Assembly (NCBI RefSeq): GCF_000821085.1
Contig: NZ_CCXR01000001.1
Location: 1,819,001-1,883,000 of the forward strand
Source: Bacillus sp. B-jedd
GTDB lineage: Bacteria > Bacillota > Bacilli > Bacillales > Cytobacillaceae
Direction: 5' to 3'
Length of the DNA stretch: 64,000 nt
Position 1 is the first letter of the stretch. Every line of letters begins with the position of its first letter. The translations under genes and the position numbers were made by a program. Below, piece after piece: positions 33,151 through 40,980 of the stretch. The notes beneath the pieces were generated by a model that saw nothing but the letters and a program-made list of their open reading frames with translations, had not been told where the DNA came from and did no database searches.

Positions 33151-34013
33151 CAAAATGACTTTAAAAATGTGATGACTTCATTGAAAGCATCCTGGACGGC
33201 AGGGTCGTCCATGTTTTCATCAAATACATGAACGCCTCCTTGAATGGTGATCAACTTATTGAAAACCCCGGCTTCCGTCAACGCGTCTGCCATATTTTTA
33301 GATTCTTCATAAGGAACATCATCGTCCTTTGTTCCATGAAGAAGGAGGGTAGGCGGGAAGTCTGCTGTTATGTTCCAATACGGAGACCATGATTTCAAAA
33401 TACTGCGCTGAAGGAAAGGATCGTAACCGGTCACATCTTCAATCCAGCTGCCGGTCTGCCTTCCATATAAGTAAAGGCCGTATCTCTGGGCAATCGGTCC
33501 TTCTGCAATGGGTTCCTTTTTAATGAGCATATTTACAAGTTCTTTAGGCACTCTGGCCATCGCACGGAAGTACGCACTTGGATCAGCGGCCCATTTACCA
33601 GTGATGTCTCCATACCCATAAAATGAAACTATTGCCTTCGGTTTATGTTCGAATGTGCCTGTGAGCAAAGAAAGGTATCCGCCAGCCGAACCGCCCGAAA
33701 TGAAAATCCTGTCCGGGTCAATTTCCAATAACTCAGGGCCCTGCAATCTTAGCCAAAGGAAGGCATCTTCAACATCTTTTTTAATTTCCGCTATTTTTGT
33801 TTCCGGAGCCAGCCGGTAATCGATGGAAAAGACCGCAAACCCCGCCTCGTTATAGAGCTTGATTTGTTCTTCCTTCATATCTGTACGGGAACCCCAGATT
33901 AACCCGCCGCCGTGAATGTACATGATGACTGGCGCATGACTTGTCCCAGTTCCATAAAAATCCGCCTTAATTTCAAGTGTTCCGACCTGTTTATAAACAA
34001 TCGTCTTCTTCAC
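33147..34013 (-). CDS. Alpha/beta-hydrolase (BD-FAE/HSL-like esterase)
   Basis: A 288-residue cytosolic hydrolase. The oxyanion motif HGGG is at residues 34-37, the nucleophile elbow GGSAGG has Ser109, the acid is in KDDDVPYEE and the catalytic His in GVHVFDE. Family members are carboxylesterases, arylformamidases and peptidase-like enzymes. It is transcribed opposite to the surrounding catabolic genes and might still belong to the pathway, for example by opening an amide or ester, but nothing in the sequence proves this. Confidence 0.85.
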   Translation of the reverse strand: MKKTIVYKQVGTLEIKADFYGTGTSHAPVIMYIHGGGLIWGSRTDMKEEQIKLYNEAGFAVFSIDYRLAPETKIAEIKKDVEDAFLWLRLQGPELLEIDPDRIFISGGSAGGYLSLLTGTFEHKPKAIVSFYGYGDITGKWAADPSAYFRAMARVPKELVNMLIKKEPIAEGPIAQRYGLYLYGRQTGSWIEDVTGYDPFLQRSILKSWSPYWNITADFPPTLLLHGTKDDDVPYEESKNMADALTEAGVFNKLITIQGGVHVFDENMDDPAVQDAFNEVITFLKSFC

Positions 34014-34317
34014 ATCATCAGCTTCTTTCTTCTTCAGTGATTATTTATTAACAAATATTTTTAGTATAACAAGGTAGGCTAAGAAAATCACAAAAGAAAA
34101 ACTTTTTTAATGAATGTTTAATGTCGATTTCAGTCGGGTAGGGTTAAGTATTTCTGGTCGGAAAAATGTTAATTATAAATTTTCTGGTATAAATACACCC
34201 TGTAATTGGGAGGATTAATTAAAGGGTTAGAAGTAAACGTTGAAACTTTGTCACAAAAAATTCATTTGTATGAATATTTAGATTACGGACTGTTAGAGTC
34301 TGGAAAATTTAGTTGAA

Positions 34318-34335
34318 ACATTGATTTATCAATGT
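34318..34335. promoter_or_regulatory. 18-bp perfect palindrome, candidate operator
   Basis: ACATTGAT-TT-ATCAATGT, about 107 bases upstream of the shared promoter's -35. Could bind an activator such as the nearby regulator; no family assigned. Confidence 0.45.
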
Positions 34336-34431
34336 TATTTAATCGATATGGTAAAAAGGAAGGATGTGGATTTGTGACATATTTTACGGTTTTTTAATGT
34401 TTGCCTGTTTTTTAAGCAATCAATTTTTACA

Positions 34432-34472
34432 CTTTGTTAATTTGATAACACCTACCCGTCAATCTACACTAA
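34432..34472 (+). promoter_or_regulatory. Shared promoter/operator block, permease operon
   Basis: CTTTGTTAATTTGATAACA, 9 bases of no conservation, then AATCTACACTAA. It reads as TTGATA (34442-34447), 17-bp spacer, TACACT (34465-34470). TGTTA-ATTTGA-TAACA is a perfect 5-6-5 palindrome over the -35. It matches the block at 25691 in 18 of the first 19 positions with identical spacing. Confidence 0.72.
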
Positions 34473-34635
34473 AAGTACATAGTTATTATGATTATGTGGC
34501 AATTTAATAGTGGCTGCTGAGGAGCAAGCAGCGCCGTAGGGGGAATGTTTTAGCAATACAGATGTTTTCCGGCAATACCAAATAGCAATACCTGTTATTA
34601 TTCTAAGTTTAATTTTTAACAACAAGGAGAAGATC

Positions 34636-35997
34636 ATGAAAAAATTCAGCAGAATTACATCCATGCTTGCAGCTTTTTTGTTCGTCGTCATTTCCGCAAC
34701 CCAAGTGTTTGCGGCTGAACAAGTAGCTGAACTTAAAACGCCAACTGGCTTCTATGCCTTATTGGTAATTATCCCTCTAATTGTTATCCTTGCGCTGCTA
34801 TTCATGAAAGTGGATATGATTGCCGCAGGTTTCGTCGGTGGCGTGCTCGCAATGCTGATTGGCGGAATCGGGCTTGCCCAGGCAAACGACCAGTTCTTGA
34901 AAACAATCCCTGGCATGCTTTCCATTACAGTTCCGATTATTAACTCGGCAATTGCGATGGCGGTATTTAAGTCCGGCGGTTACACAGCGGCATTGACATT
35001 GGTTCGCCGCGGCATTAAAGGCAAGGTTGAATACTTTGCAGCATTTATCGTTATTTTGCAGGCAGCTGCTACATACATGTCCGGTATCGGCGGCGGTTCC
35101 GCAATGGTTATCGCTCCGCTTGCATTCGCGGCTGTAGGTGCTATCCCAGAATTGATTGCAGCTATGTCCATTGCAGCAGCTGTATCTTTCACTACTTCAC
35201 CGGCATCTCTTGAGTCCGGTATCGTTTCTAAATTGTCTGGAATTCCAGTTGCACAGTATGTAGATGAAATGCGTATTTTCTGGCTTGCATTTACAATCCT
35301 GGCAGTTATCCTTGGTTTCTACGGAGCCAAAAAGCGTAAAGTCATTTTCAAGGGTGAAGAAGCTCCAGAGTTTGCTGGTTTGACTACTGGACAGATTTTC
35401 AAGGTGACAATTCCGGTCATTTTCTTGCTAGGCGCAGTTATATTTGGGCCATTCATTAACAAAGGAATTGGCATGCCATTGTTTACGCCATTAGTGTACA
35501 CAGTGATTACCTTAATCCTGATCTTCCTGTGCACGAAGTTTAATTTGAATGAATCCATCAATGCGATGATCGATGGATCGACTTATATTCTTACAAGGTT
35601 GTTGGCAGTAGGTATTTTCCTTACCTTTATCAATATTATCGGCGATACTGGCGCTTTCAAAGTAATCGCTGGAATCGCTGAAAAAGCACCGACTGCTTTC
35701 GTTGTACCTGCCGCTGTTCTTGCAGGTATACTTGTCGGTATCCCTGCCGGAGCATACGTTGGCTCGATTCTTGGACTCGTTTTGCCAGTAGCAGTTTCCC
35801 TCAACTTCTCACCAGTTGCTTTAGGTTTCGTAGCAATGGGAGTAGGGCTTGGAAGCCAGTTGAGCTTTGTTAACATCACAATGCAAGCACTATCTTCCGG
35901 ATTCCAGATCCCTATCATCGATGTTGTTAAAGGAAACGCAAAATGGGTTGGTTTATCAATGGCACTATTGTTAGTCCTTTCGTTCTTCATGGGCTAA
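34636..35997 (+). CDS. Multi-pass permease, family not recognised
   Basis: A 453-residue integral membrane protein with about ten to twelve helices. The layout suggests the ion transporter superfamily, with re-entrant-like glycine-rich loops such as SGIGGGSAMVIAPLAF and GIPAGAYVGSILGLVLP in the two halves. Unusually, it starts with what looks like a cleavable signal peptide (MKKFSRITSMLAAFLFVVIS...VFAAE). RBS AACAAGGAG precedes the ATG. It lies 21 bases before the amidohydrolase and behind the shared promoter block, so it most likely imports the amidohydrolase substrate. Confidence 0.75.
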   Translation: MKKFSRITSMLAAFLFVVISATQVFAAEQVAELKTPTGFYALLVIIPLIVILALLFMKVDMIAAGFVGGVLAMLIGGIGLAQANDQFLKTIPGMLSITVPIINSAIAMAVFKSGGYTAALTLVRRGIKGKVEYFAAFIVILQAAATYMSGIGGGSAMVIAPLAFAAVGAIPELIAAMSIAAAVSFTTSPASLESGIVSKLSGIPVAQYVDEMRIFWLAFTILAVILGFYGAKKRKVIFKGEEAPEFAGLTTGQIFKVTIPVIFLLGAVIFGPFINKGIGMPLFTPLVYTVITLILIFLCTKFNLNESINAMIDGSTYILTRLLAVGIFLTFINIIGDTGAFKVIAGIAEKAPTAFVVPAAVLAGILVGIPAGAYVGSILGLVLPVAVSLNFSPVALGFVAMGVGLGSQLSFVNITMQALSSGFQIPIIDVVKGNAKWVGLSMALLLVLSFFMG

Positions 35998-36018
35998 AAG
36001 TAAATTCTGGAGGTTAGT

Positions 36019-37245
36019 ATGATGGACATTTTATTCAAGCAAGTTAGGCTTAAAGATGGCGAAGCGTTGAAAGACGTAGCCATTAAGGGCGGCAAAATCG
36101 AAGCTATCGAAAATGAACTGAATGTTGAAGCTGCACGGGTAATCGAAGGCAACGGAAAAGTATTAATCCCGGGCCTCGTTGAAAGCCATATCCACCTTGA
36201 TAAAGCGCTGATCGCCGACAGGCTTCCAAACAAATCAGGTACTTTGCAAGAAGCACTTTCAGTAACTGCCCAGCTAAAGCCGACTTTCTCAAAAGAAGAT
36301 ATCGTTGATAGAGCTGAGCGTACACTTAAGATGCTGATCAAGAATGGTACGACACATATCCGTACGCATTCTGAATTCGATCCGTCCCAGGGCTTTACCG
36401 GCTTTGAAACAGTCATGGAGCTGAAAGAAAAGTACAAGGGCATCGTTGACATCCAGGTTGTTGCATTCCCGCAAGAAGGAATCTACAAAGCGCCTGGCAC
36501 TGAGGAAATGATGTACAAAGCAATGGACATGGGCGCTGACGTAGTCGGCGGCATCCCTTACAACGATACTCCATGGGATAAGCATATTGACCTCGTGTTT
36601 GAAATCGCGAAGAAATATGACAAGCCAATCGACTTCCACCAGGACTTCAAAGACGGCCCTGAAGGAATGAACATCGAGTATGTTTGCGAAAAAACAATCA
36701 AAGAAGGCTATCAAGGACGCGTTTCCGTTGGCCACTTGACAGCACTTGGCGCACTTCCGAAAGACCGCCTGCAGCCAATCATTGAAAAAATGGCTGAAGC
36801 GCAAATCAGCGTCATGAGCTTGCCTGCAACCGACCTTCACTTGGGCGGAAGGCATGACGAATACAATGTGCGTCGCGCATTGACTCCAATCCGCGCACTT
36901 CGTGACGGCGGCGTCAACATGTGTATCGCAACAAACAACATCCGCAACGCCTTCACACCATACGGAACAGGCGACGTGATGCTGACTGCAATGCTCGCAA
37001 TCCCAGCTGGCCACCTTGGCGGCGCGGATGACCTGCCAACAGTATTGCCGATGATCACAACTAACCCTGCAAAAGCTATGCAGGTTTCCGGATACGGAAT
37101 CGAAGTAGGCAACAACGCTGACGTTGTCCTTCTTGACACCGAATCTGTAACGAACGCGGTTATCGACATGCCTGCTAAGCTTTTCGTCGTGAAGAGCGGT
37201 AAGGTCACTGTTGAAACAAAAAAATCAATTGAGCTTTTCTTTTAA
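36019..37245 (+). CDS. Cytosine-deaminase-like amidohydrolase
   Basis: A 408-residue metal-dependent hydrolase of the amidohydrolase superfamily. Strand 1 metal ligands are in VESHIHLDKAL, the exact form of cytosine-deaminase and AtzC-type enzymes; later ligands appear as His in PIDFHQDFKD, His in VSVGHLTALG and Asp in SLPATDLHLGG. The HCNE/HVDE motif usual in true cytosine deaminases reads HQDF here, so the substrate probably differs. It likely opens or deaminates a cyclic amide or hydrolyses an amine. RBS TGGAGG precedes tandem ATGs. Translationally close to the permease and followed by a terminator. Confidence 0.85.
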   Translation: MMDILFKQVRLKDGEALKDVAIKGGKIEAIENELNVEAARVIEGNGKVLIPGLVESHIHLDKALIADRLPNKSGTLQEALSVTAQLKPTFSKEDIVDRAERTLKMLIKNGTTHIRTHSEFDPSQGFTGFETVMELKEKYKGIVDIQVVAFPQEGIYKAPGTEEMMYKAMDMGADVVGGIPYNDTPWDKHIDLVFEIAKKYDKPIDFHQDFKDGPEGMNIEYVCEKTIKEGYQGRVSVGHLTALGALPKDRLQPIIEKMAEAQISVMSLPATDLHLGGRHDEYNVRRALTPIRALRDGGVNMCIATNNIRNAFTPYGTGDVMLTAMLAIPAGHLGGADDLPTVLPMITTNPAKAMQVSGYGIEVGNNADVVLLDTESVTNAVIDMPAKLFVVKSGKVTVETKKSIELFF

Positions 37246-37255
37246 GATAAAATGA

Positions 37256-37292
37256 TTTTGCAAAAAAGGCGGCAGAGATGCCGTCTTTTTGT
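37256..37292 (+). terminator. Terminator of the permease-amidohydrolase operon
   Basis: Stem AAAAAGGCGGC / GCCGTCTTTTT with loop AGAGAT, then TGTTTT. The TTTTGCAAAA decamer sits at its left edge. Confidence 0.75.
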
Positions 37293-37422
37293 TTTGCCTT
37301 CGTTAATGATTTTCTGAATGTTTGTGCAAAAATACATAAAAACATTTCTGAAAAGTTTATAATGGAAACAAAGGTCAGCAGCCTTGGAAAGTTTTGCAGA
37401 AGAAAAGAGGAGATGAGGAAGA

Positions 37423-38607
37423 ATGGAGTCCAGCACGGTAATGAATTTAAATAAACTTGCAGAGGAAATGTCCGGACAGGTGATTGAGTGGAGGCGCTAC
37501 CTTCACAGCCATCCCGAACCTTCCTTCCATGAAGAAAAAACAGCCCAATTTGTTTATGATACATTGGCCGGATTCGGCGGACTCGAATTGTCCCACCCGA
37601 CGAAAACGAGCGTGATGGCAAGGCTGATCGGGAGCCAGCCGGGAAAGGTGTTGGCGATCCGCGCAGATATGGATGCACTGCCGATCAACGAGGAAAACGA
37701 CTTCGAATTCAAATCGAAAAACCCCGGCGTCATGCACGCATGCGGCCATGACGGACATACCGCCATGCTGCTCGGGACGGCGAAAATCCTTTCAGGCATG
37801 AAAGACATGATTAAAGGTGAAGTCCGCTTCCTCTTTCAGCATGCCGAGGAGCTTTTCCCTGGCGGCGCTGAGGAAATGGTCTCGGCAGGCGTCATGGATG
37901 GCGTCGACCTCGTCATCGGAACCCATCTCTGGGCGTCGCTGCCTTTTGGCAAAATCGGCGTTGTGTACGGTCCGATGATGGCCGCGCCGGATACATTCTG
38001 GATTACAGTCAAAGGAAAAGGCGGCCATGCTGCGCTGCCGCACCAGACAATCGATTCAATCGCCGTCGCATCCCAGGTCGTTACAAACCTGCAGCATATC
38101 GTTTCACGCAATACCGACCCGCTCGATAACCTGGTCGTCTCGGTCACCCAGTTCATTGGCGGCACAACCCACAATGTCATCCCGGGCTCCGTCGAAATGT
38201 GCGGCACCGTCCGCAGCTTCGACCCTGACTTGCGCAAATCCGTCCCTGGCCAAATGGAACGCGTCATCAAAGGAATCACCGAAGCACACGGCGCAACGTA
38301 TGATTTCAAATACGAATTCGGCTACCGTCCGGTCATCAATGACGCGGAAGTCACCAAAGTCATTGAAGAAACCGTCCGTGAAGTGTTCGGTGATGATACG
38401 TTGGATCTGATGAAACCGAACATGGGCGGCGAAGACTTCTCCGCCTTCCAGCAAAAAGCCCCAGGGGCCTTCTTCTATGTAGGCGCCGGAAATGAAGAGA
38501 AGGGAATCGTCTACCCGCACCACCACGCTCGCTTCACAATAGATGAGGATGCATTGGAAGTAGGAGTCAAAACGTTCTTGCATGCGACATTTAAGTTTTT
38601 GGGGTAA
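37423..38607 (+). CDS. M20D-family amidohydrolase (N-acyl-amino-acid/IAA-amino-acid hydrolase type)
   Basis: A 394-residue cytosolic dinuclear metallohydrolase. Metal-binding residues are visible in MHACGHDGHTAM (Cys and His), QHAEE and THLWASLP; the dimerisation lid domain occupies about 185-300 (GKGGHAALPHQTIDSI). Members release an acyl or carbamoyl-like group from an amino acid. A TATAAT-like -10 precedes it at 37358-37363, without a good -35. Start ATG has GAGGAGATGAGGAAGA upstream. Adjacent to the permease-amidohydrolase operon but behind a terminator; role in the same pathway is plausible, not shown. Confidence 0.9.
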   Translation: MESSTVMNLNKLAEEMSGQVIEWRRYLHSHPEPSFHEEKTAQFVYDTLAGFGGLELSHPTKTSVMARLIGSQPGKVLAIRADMDALPINEENDFEFKSKNPGVMHACGHDGHTAMLLGTAKILSGMKDMIKGEVRFLFQHAEELFPGGAEEMVSAGVMDGVDLVIGTHLWASLPFGKIGVVYGPMMAAPDTFWITVKGKGGHAALPHQTIDSIAVASQVVTNLQHIVSRNTDPLDNLVVSVTQFIGGTTHNVIPGSVEMCGTVRSFDPDLRKSVPGQMERVIKGITEAHGATYDFKYEFGYRPVINDAEVTKVIEETVREVFGDDTLDLMKPNMGGEDFSAFQQKAPGAFFYVGAGNEEKGIVYPHHHARFTIDEDALEVGVKTFLHATFKFLG

Positions 38608-38633
38608 GAAAGAGTAGGGTAGGTACCATATTA

Positions 38634-39230
38634 TTATTGAAGCCGTACAGGGGATTTTTTTACCTGTGCGGTTTTTGTTTTGCGTTGTGGGTTGGTTAAT
38701 TGTTTGGCGATGAATTTTAAATAATTTTCTTTGTGGGGATTTTTGAAATAAGAGAGGAGTCGTCTTGTCGTTACGAAAGGGGAATGATGTGCGGTCGAAT
38801 ATGTAGGGTAACTACTCCAAACATATTCGTCAAGTGTGTCTGTGAGGCCAGCTTTCACCGGATTTAAATGGATATAGCGGCTAAGTTCGAGTTCGTATTT
38901 CCTGCCTTCGACGAGGACAGCGTAAAACCTTTTTTCAAAAACATGACCAGAGTGTTGGTATTTCTTATTGAAATAAATGGCGTACACCGAGTTCATATAT
39001 TGAAGTATTTTACAAGGCGGATCGTCCCCGGATTCCAGTTGCATATGAATATGGTTAGGCATCAGGCAATATGCGTGCAATCGGAACTGAAATCTCTTCA
39101 TTGCCGTTTGGAGCAAAAGCAGGTACATTTCACGGTCGCAATCATCGTGGAATAGGACTGTTCTGCGAATTCCCCGGCACGTAATGTGATAAATCGCACC
39201 AGGAAGCCATACGCGGTTCTTTCTTGGCAA
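38634..39230 (-). CDS. RAYT-type (REP-associated tyrosine) transposase
   Basis: A 198-residue Y1 HUH endonuclease of the IS200/IS605-related RAYT group. The HUH motif is PNHIHMQLE with His60 and His62; the catalytic Tyr118 is in SRYIHLNPVKAGL, the hallmark of the group, and WSSYPTY follows. The N-terminal start PRKNRVWLPGAIYHIT is also typical. RAYTs are domesticated single-copy enzymes thought to move REP hairpins rather than themselves. No terminal inverted repeats or second gene are visible, so it is not a complete insertion sequence. The gene is intact. Confidence 0.9.
   Translation of the reverse strand: MPRKNRVWLPGAIYHITCRGIRRTVLFHDDCDREMYLLLLQTAMKRFQFRLHAYCLMPNHIHMQLESGDDPPCKILQYMNSVYAIYFNKKYQHSGHVFEKRFYAVLVEGRKYELELSRYIHLNPVKAGLTDTLDEYVWSSYPTYSTAHHSPFVTTRRLLSYFKNPHKENYLKFIAKQLTNPQRKTKTAQVKKSPVRLQ
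38639..38680 (+). terminator. Terminator of the M20 gene inside the 3' end of the RAYT gene
   Basis: Stem CCGTACAGG / CCTGTGCGG (one wobble) followed by TTTTTGTTTT. It overlaps the last codons of the convergent RAYT gene. Confidence 0.75.
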
Positions 39231-39904
39231 AAAATCACTCCTTATTCATTTTTAATGGGTTGATTATAGAATTTTGAGATGGGGTAGGTTGAATTGACTT
39301 AGGTCTTCAGAGAAGAAAAGCGATAGGGAATGGAAGGGGTTTTACTGAGTGGCTTTTTGTTCATCATACTTGCTTTTTTGTTATTTTGCAAAAGTTGTTT
39401 TGGGAGAATTTTGGTAAATTAACTAGTGCTTTTTGTAAAGGTTTTTACTCCTTGGTGATTGTTGTGAATGACTAGTTATTCTTTGCTAAATATTTCGTTG
39501 AGTACATAGTGATTACTAGAAACTAGGTAGTCTTTATTACTTAATTTAACTAGTGGAAAATGACCATGAAATTTTATTTATATAGTAGGCGTCAGACGCC
39601 GACTAGTTTTCAAATAAAAAATATAGTCATTTAACTAGTTAAGTACACAAGGCAGGCTAGTAATTTTAAGAAAAAATACCTTGAAAATTAGTAATAAATA
39701 GCTATTCTTCAACTAGTACCCCTCACCCCCACAAGAATTAGGCACTAGTCAACAAGAAATCAACTGCCTACTAAGGCTAGTACTCCTCACCCACAAACCC
39801 AATCCAACCTACTAACCCCCCAACCCTTCATATTTGCAATACAACCCCTAAAGTGGCAAGATTTAATTTGGGAGTTTACCACTTTTTTGCAGGGAGGACA
39901 TCAA
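39231..39904. repeat. AT-rich spacer with a cluster of ACTAGT palindromes
   Basis: About 670 bases with no RBS-backed gene. ACTAGT occurs at 39422, 39471, 39549, 39602, 39633, 39712 and 39744, with further CTAG variants between, and a perfect GGCGTC-A-GACGCC hairpin near 39588-39600. The 3' part (39715-39830) is C-rich on this strand (CCCCTCACCCCC). Confidence 0.7.
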
Positions 39905-40750
39905 ATGACAGCGAAAAATTTGCAGGATACAGTGGAATTACATAACGGGGTAAAGATGCCGTGGTTCGGGCTTGGGGTTTTCAAAGTTCAGGAAGGGGAC
40001 GAGGTTGTCCAGTCGGTCAAGGCTGCGATCAGAAACGGCTACCGGAGCATTGACACGGCGGCTGTATATAAAAACGAAGAGGGCGTTGGCCAGGGTCTTC
40101 GCGAAGCGCTTGAAGAGACAGGCTTGAAAAGGGAAGACATCTTCATCACGTCAAAAGTATGGAACAGTGACCAAGGCTACGATTCAACACTAAAAGCATA
40201 CGACGAGAGCCTGAAAAAACTTGGGCTTGATTACCTTGACCTTTACCTAGTGCACTGGCCGGTGAAGGGGAAGTACAAAGAAACGTGGCGCGCGCTCGAA
40301 ACACTTTATAAAGAAGAACGTGTCCGGGCAATCGGCGTCAGCAATTTCCATATCCATCATTTGGAGGATGTGCTCGAAGACGCGGAAGTAAAGCCGATGG
40401 TCAACCAGGTTGAATATCATCCGCGTCTGGCACAAGAAAAACTGCGCGCTTTCTGCCGTGAGCAGGGTATCCAGCTTGAAGCATGGTCGCCGCTTGCGCA
40501 GGGCCAGCTGCTTGATGACGAAACGCTAAAGGAAATCGCCAGCAAGTACAATAAATCCGTGGCCCAAGTCATTTTGCGCTGGGATTTACAGAACGAGGTC
40601 GTCACAATTCCGAAATCAATCAAAGAACAGCGCATCATCGAAAACGCAAATATCTTTGACTTTGAATTGACACAGGAAGGCATGGAGAAAATCAGCGGAC
40701 TGAACGAAGACCGCCGCGTCGGACCGGATCCAGACAACTTCGACTTCTAA
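39905..40750 (+). CDS. Aldo/keto reductase (YvgN/YtbE-like)
   Basis: A 281-residue cytosolic TIM-barrel NADPH-dependent reductase. The catalytic tetrad is visible as Asp50 and Tyr55 in [11 protein letters not shown], Lys84 in TSKVWN and His117 in YLVHWPV. The C-terminal cofactor loop is [14 protein letters not shown]. subtilis YvgN of the same size reduces methylglyoxal and glyoxal. Start ATG 39905 has GGGAGGAC upstream. Single gene with a terminator. Confidence 0.92.
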   Translation: MTAKNLQDTVELHNGVKMPWFGLGVFKVQEGDEVVQSVKAAIRNGYRSIDTAAVYKNEEGVGQGLREALEETGLKREDIFITSKVWNSDQGYDSTLKAYDESLKKLGLDYLDLYLVHWPVKGKYKETWRALETLYKEERVRAIGVSNFHIHHLEDVLEDAEVKPMVNQVEYHPRLAQEKLRAFCREQGIQLEAWSPLAQGQLLDDETLKEIASKYNKSVAQVILRWDLQNEVVTIPKSIKEQRIIENANIFDFELTQEGMEKISGLNEDRRVGPDPDNFDF

Positions 40751-40837
40751 GGTTTCAAAAAATACATCGTGTCTGGCACACAAAGTGACTAAGTCTTCAC
40801 CATAGGTGCCAACCACCATCTATTTTACGTCCAATTG

Positions 40838-40895
40838 CAAAATGCCTGGCATCCTTAAGGAACGAAGTGTTTCTTACAGGGCTGCCAGGCATTTA
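40838..40895 (+). terminator. Terminator of the aldo/keto reductase gene
   Basis: Stem AAATGCCTGGCA / TGCCAGGCATTT with a longer loop, followed by ATTTAT. Confidence 0.75.
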
Positions 40896-40936
40896 TTTAT
40901 ATACAAATTTTACACTGTGCCAGCCATCTATAGAGC

Positions 40937-40965
40937 CAAAAGGGTTGCCAGGCCCTTTTTATAAA
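40937..40965 (-). terminator. Possible terminator of the alpha-amylase gene
   Basis: Stem AAAAGGG / CCCTTTT around TTGCCAGG, T-rich on both strands, 16 bases past the amylase stop. Confidence 0.55.
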
Positions 40966-40980
40966 ATCAATGGCGGCCAA

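Larger units (their letters stand above)
34014..34635. other. Long regulatory gap upstream of the permease operon
   Basis: About 620 AT-rich bases between divergent genes, with no RBS-backed gene. It contains the perfect inverted repeat ACATTGAT-TT-ATCAATGT (34318-34335), a smaller ATTCAT-TTGT-ATGAAT (34260-34275), the shared promoter block (34432-34472) and, in the leader, a GGCTGCT/AGCAGC hairpin near 34513-34535. The leader from the promoter to the permease start is about 160 bases. Confidence 0.6.

Noticed and set aside
36289..37014. 241-codon reading frame antisense to the amidohydrolase gene
   Set aside because: The plus strand carries a complete, motif-supported amidohydrolase; the antisense frame has no RBS and a Cys/His-rich composition typical of shadows.
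38634..39230. Complete IS200/IS605 insertion sequence
   Set aside because: Only a RAYT-type transposase is present, with no TnpB and no recognisable terminal hairpins at both ends.
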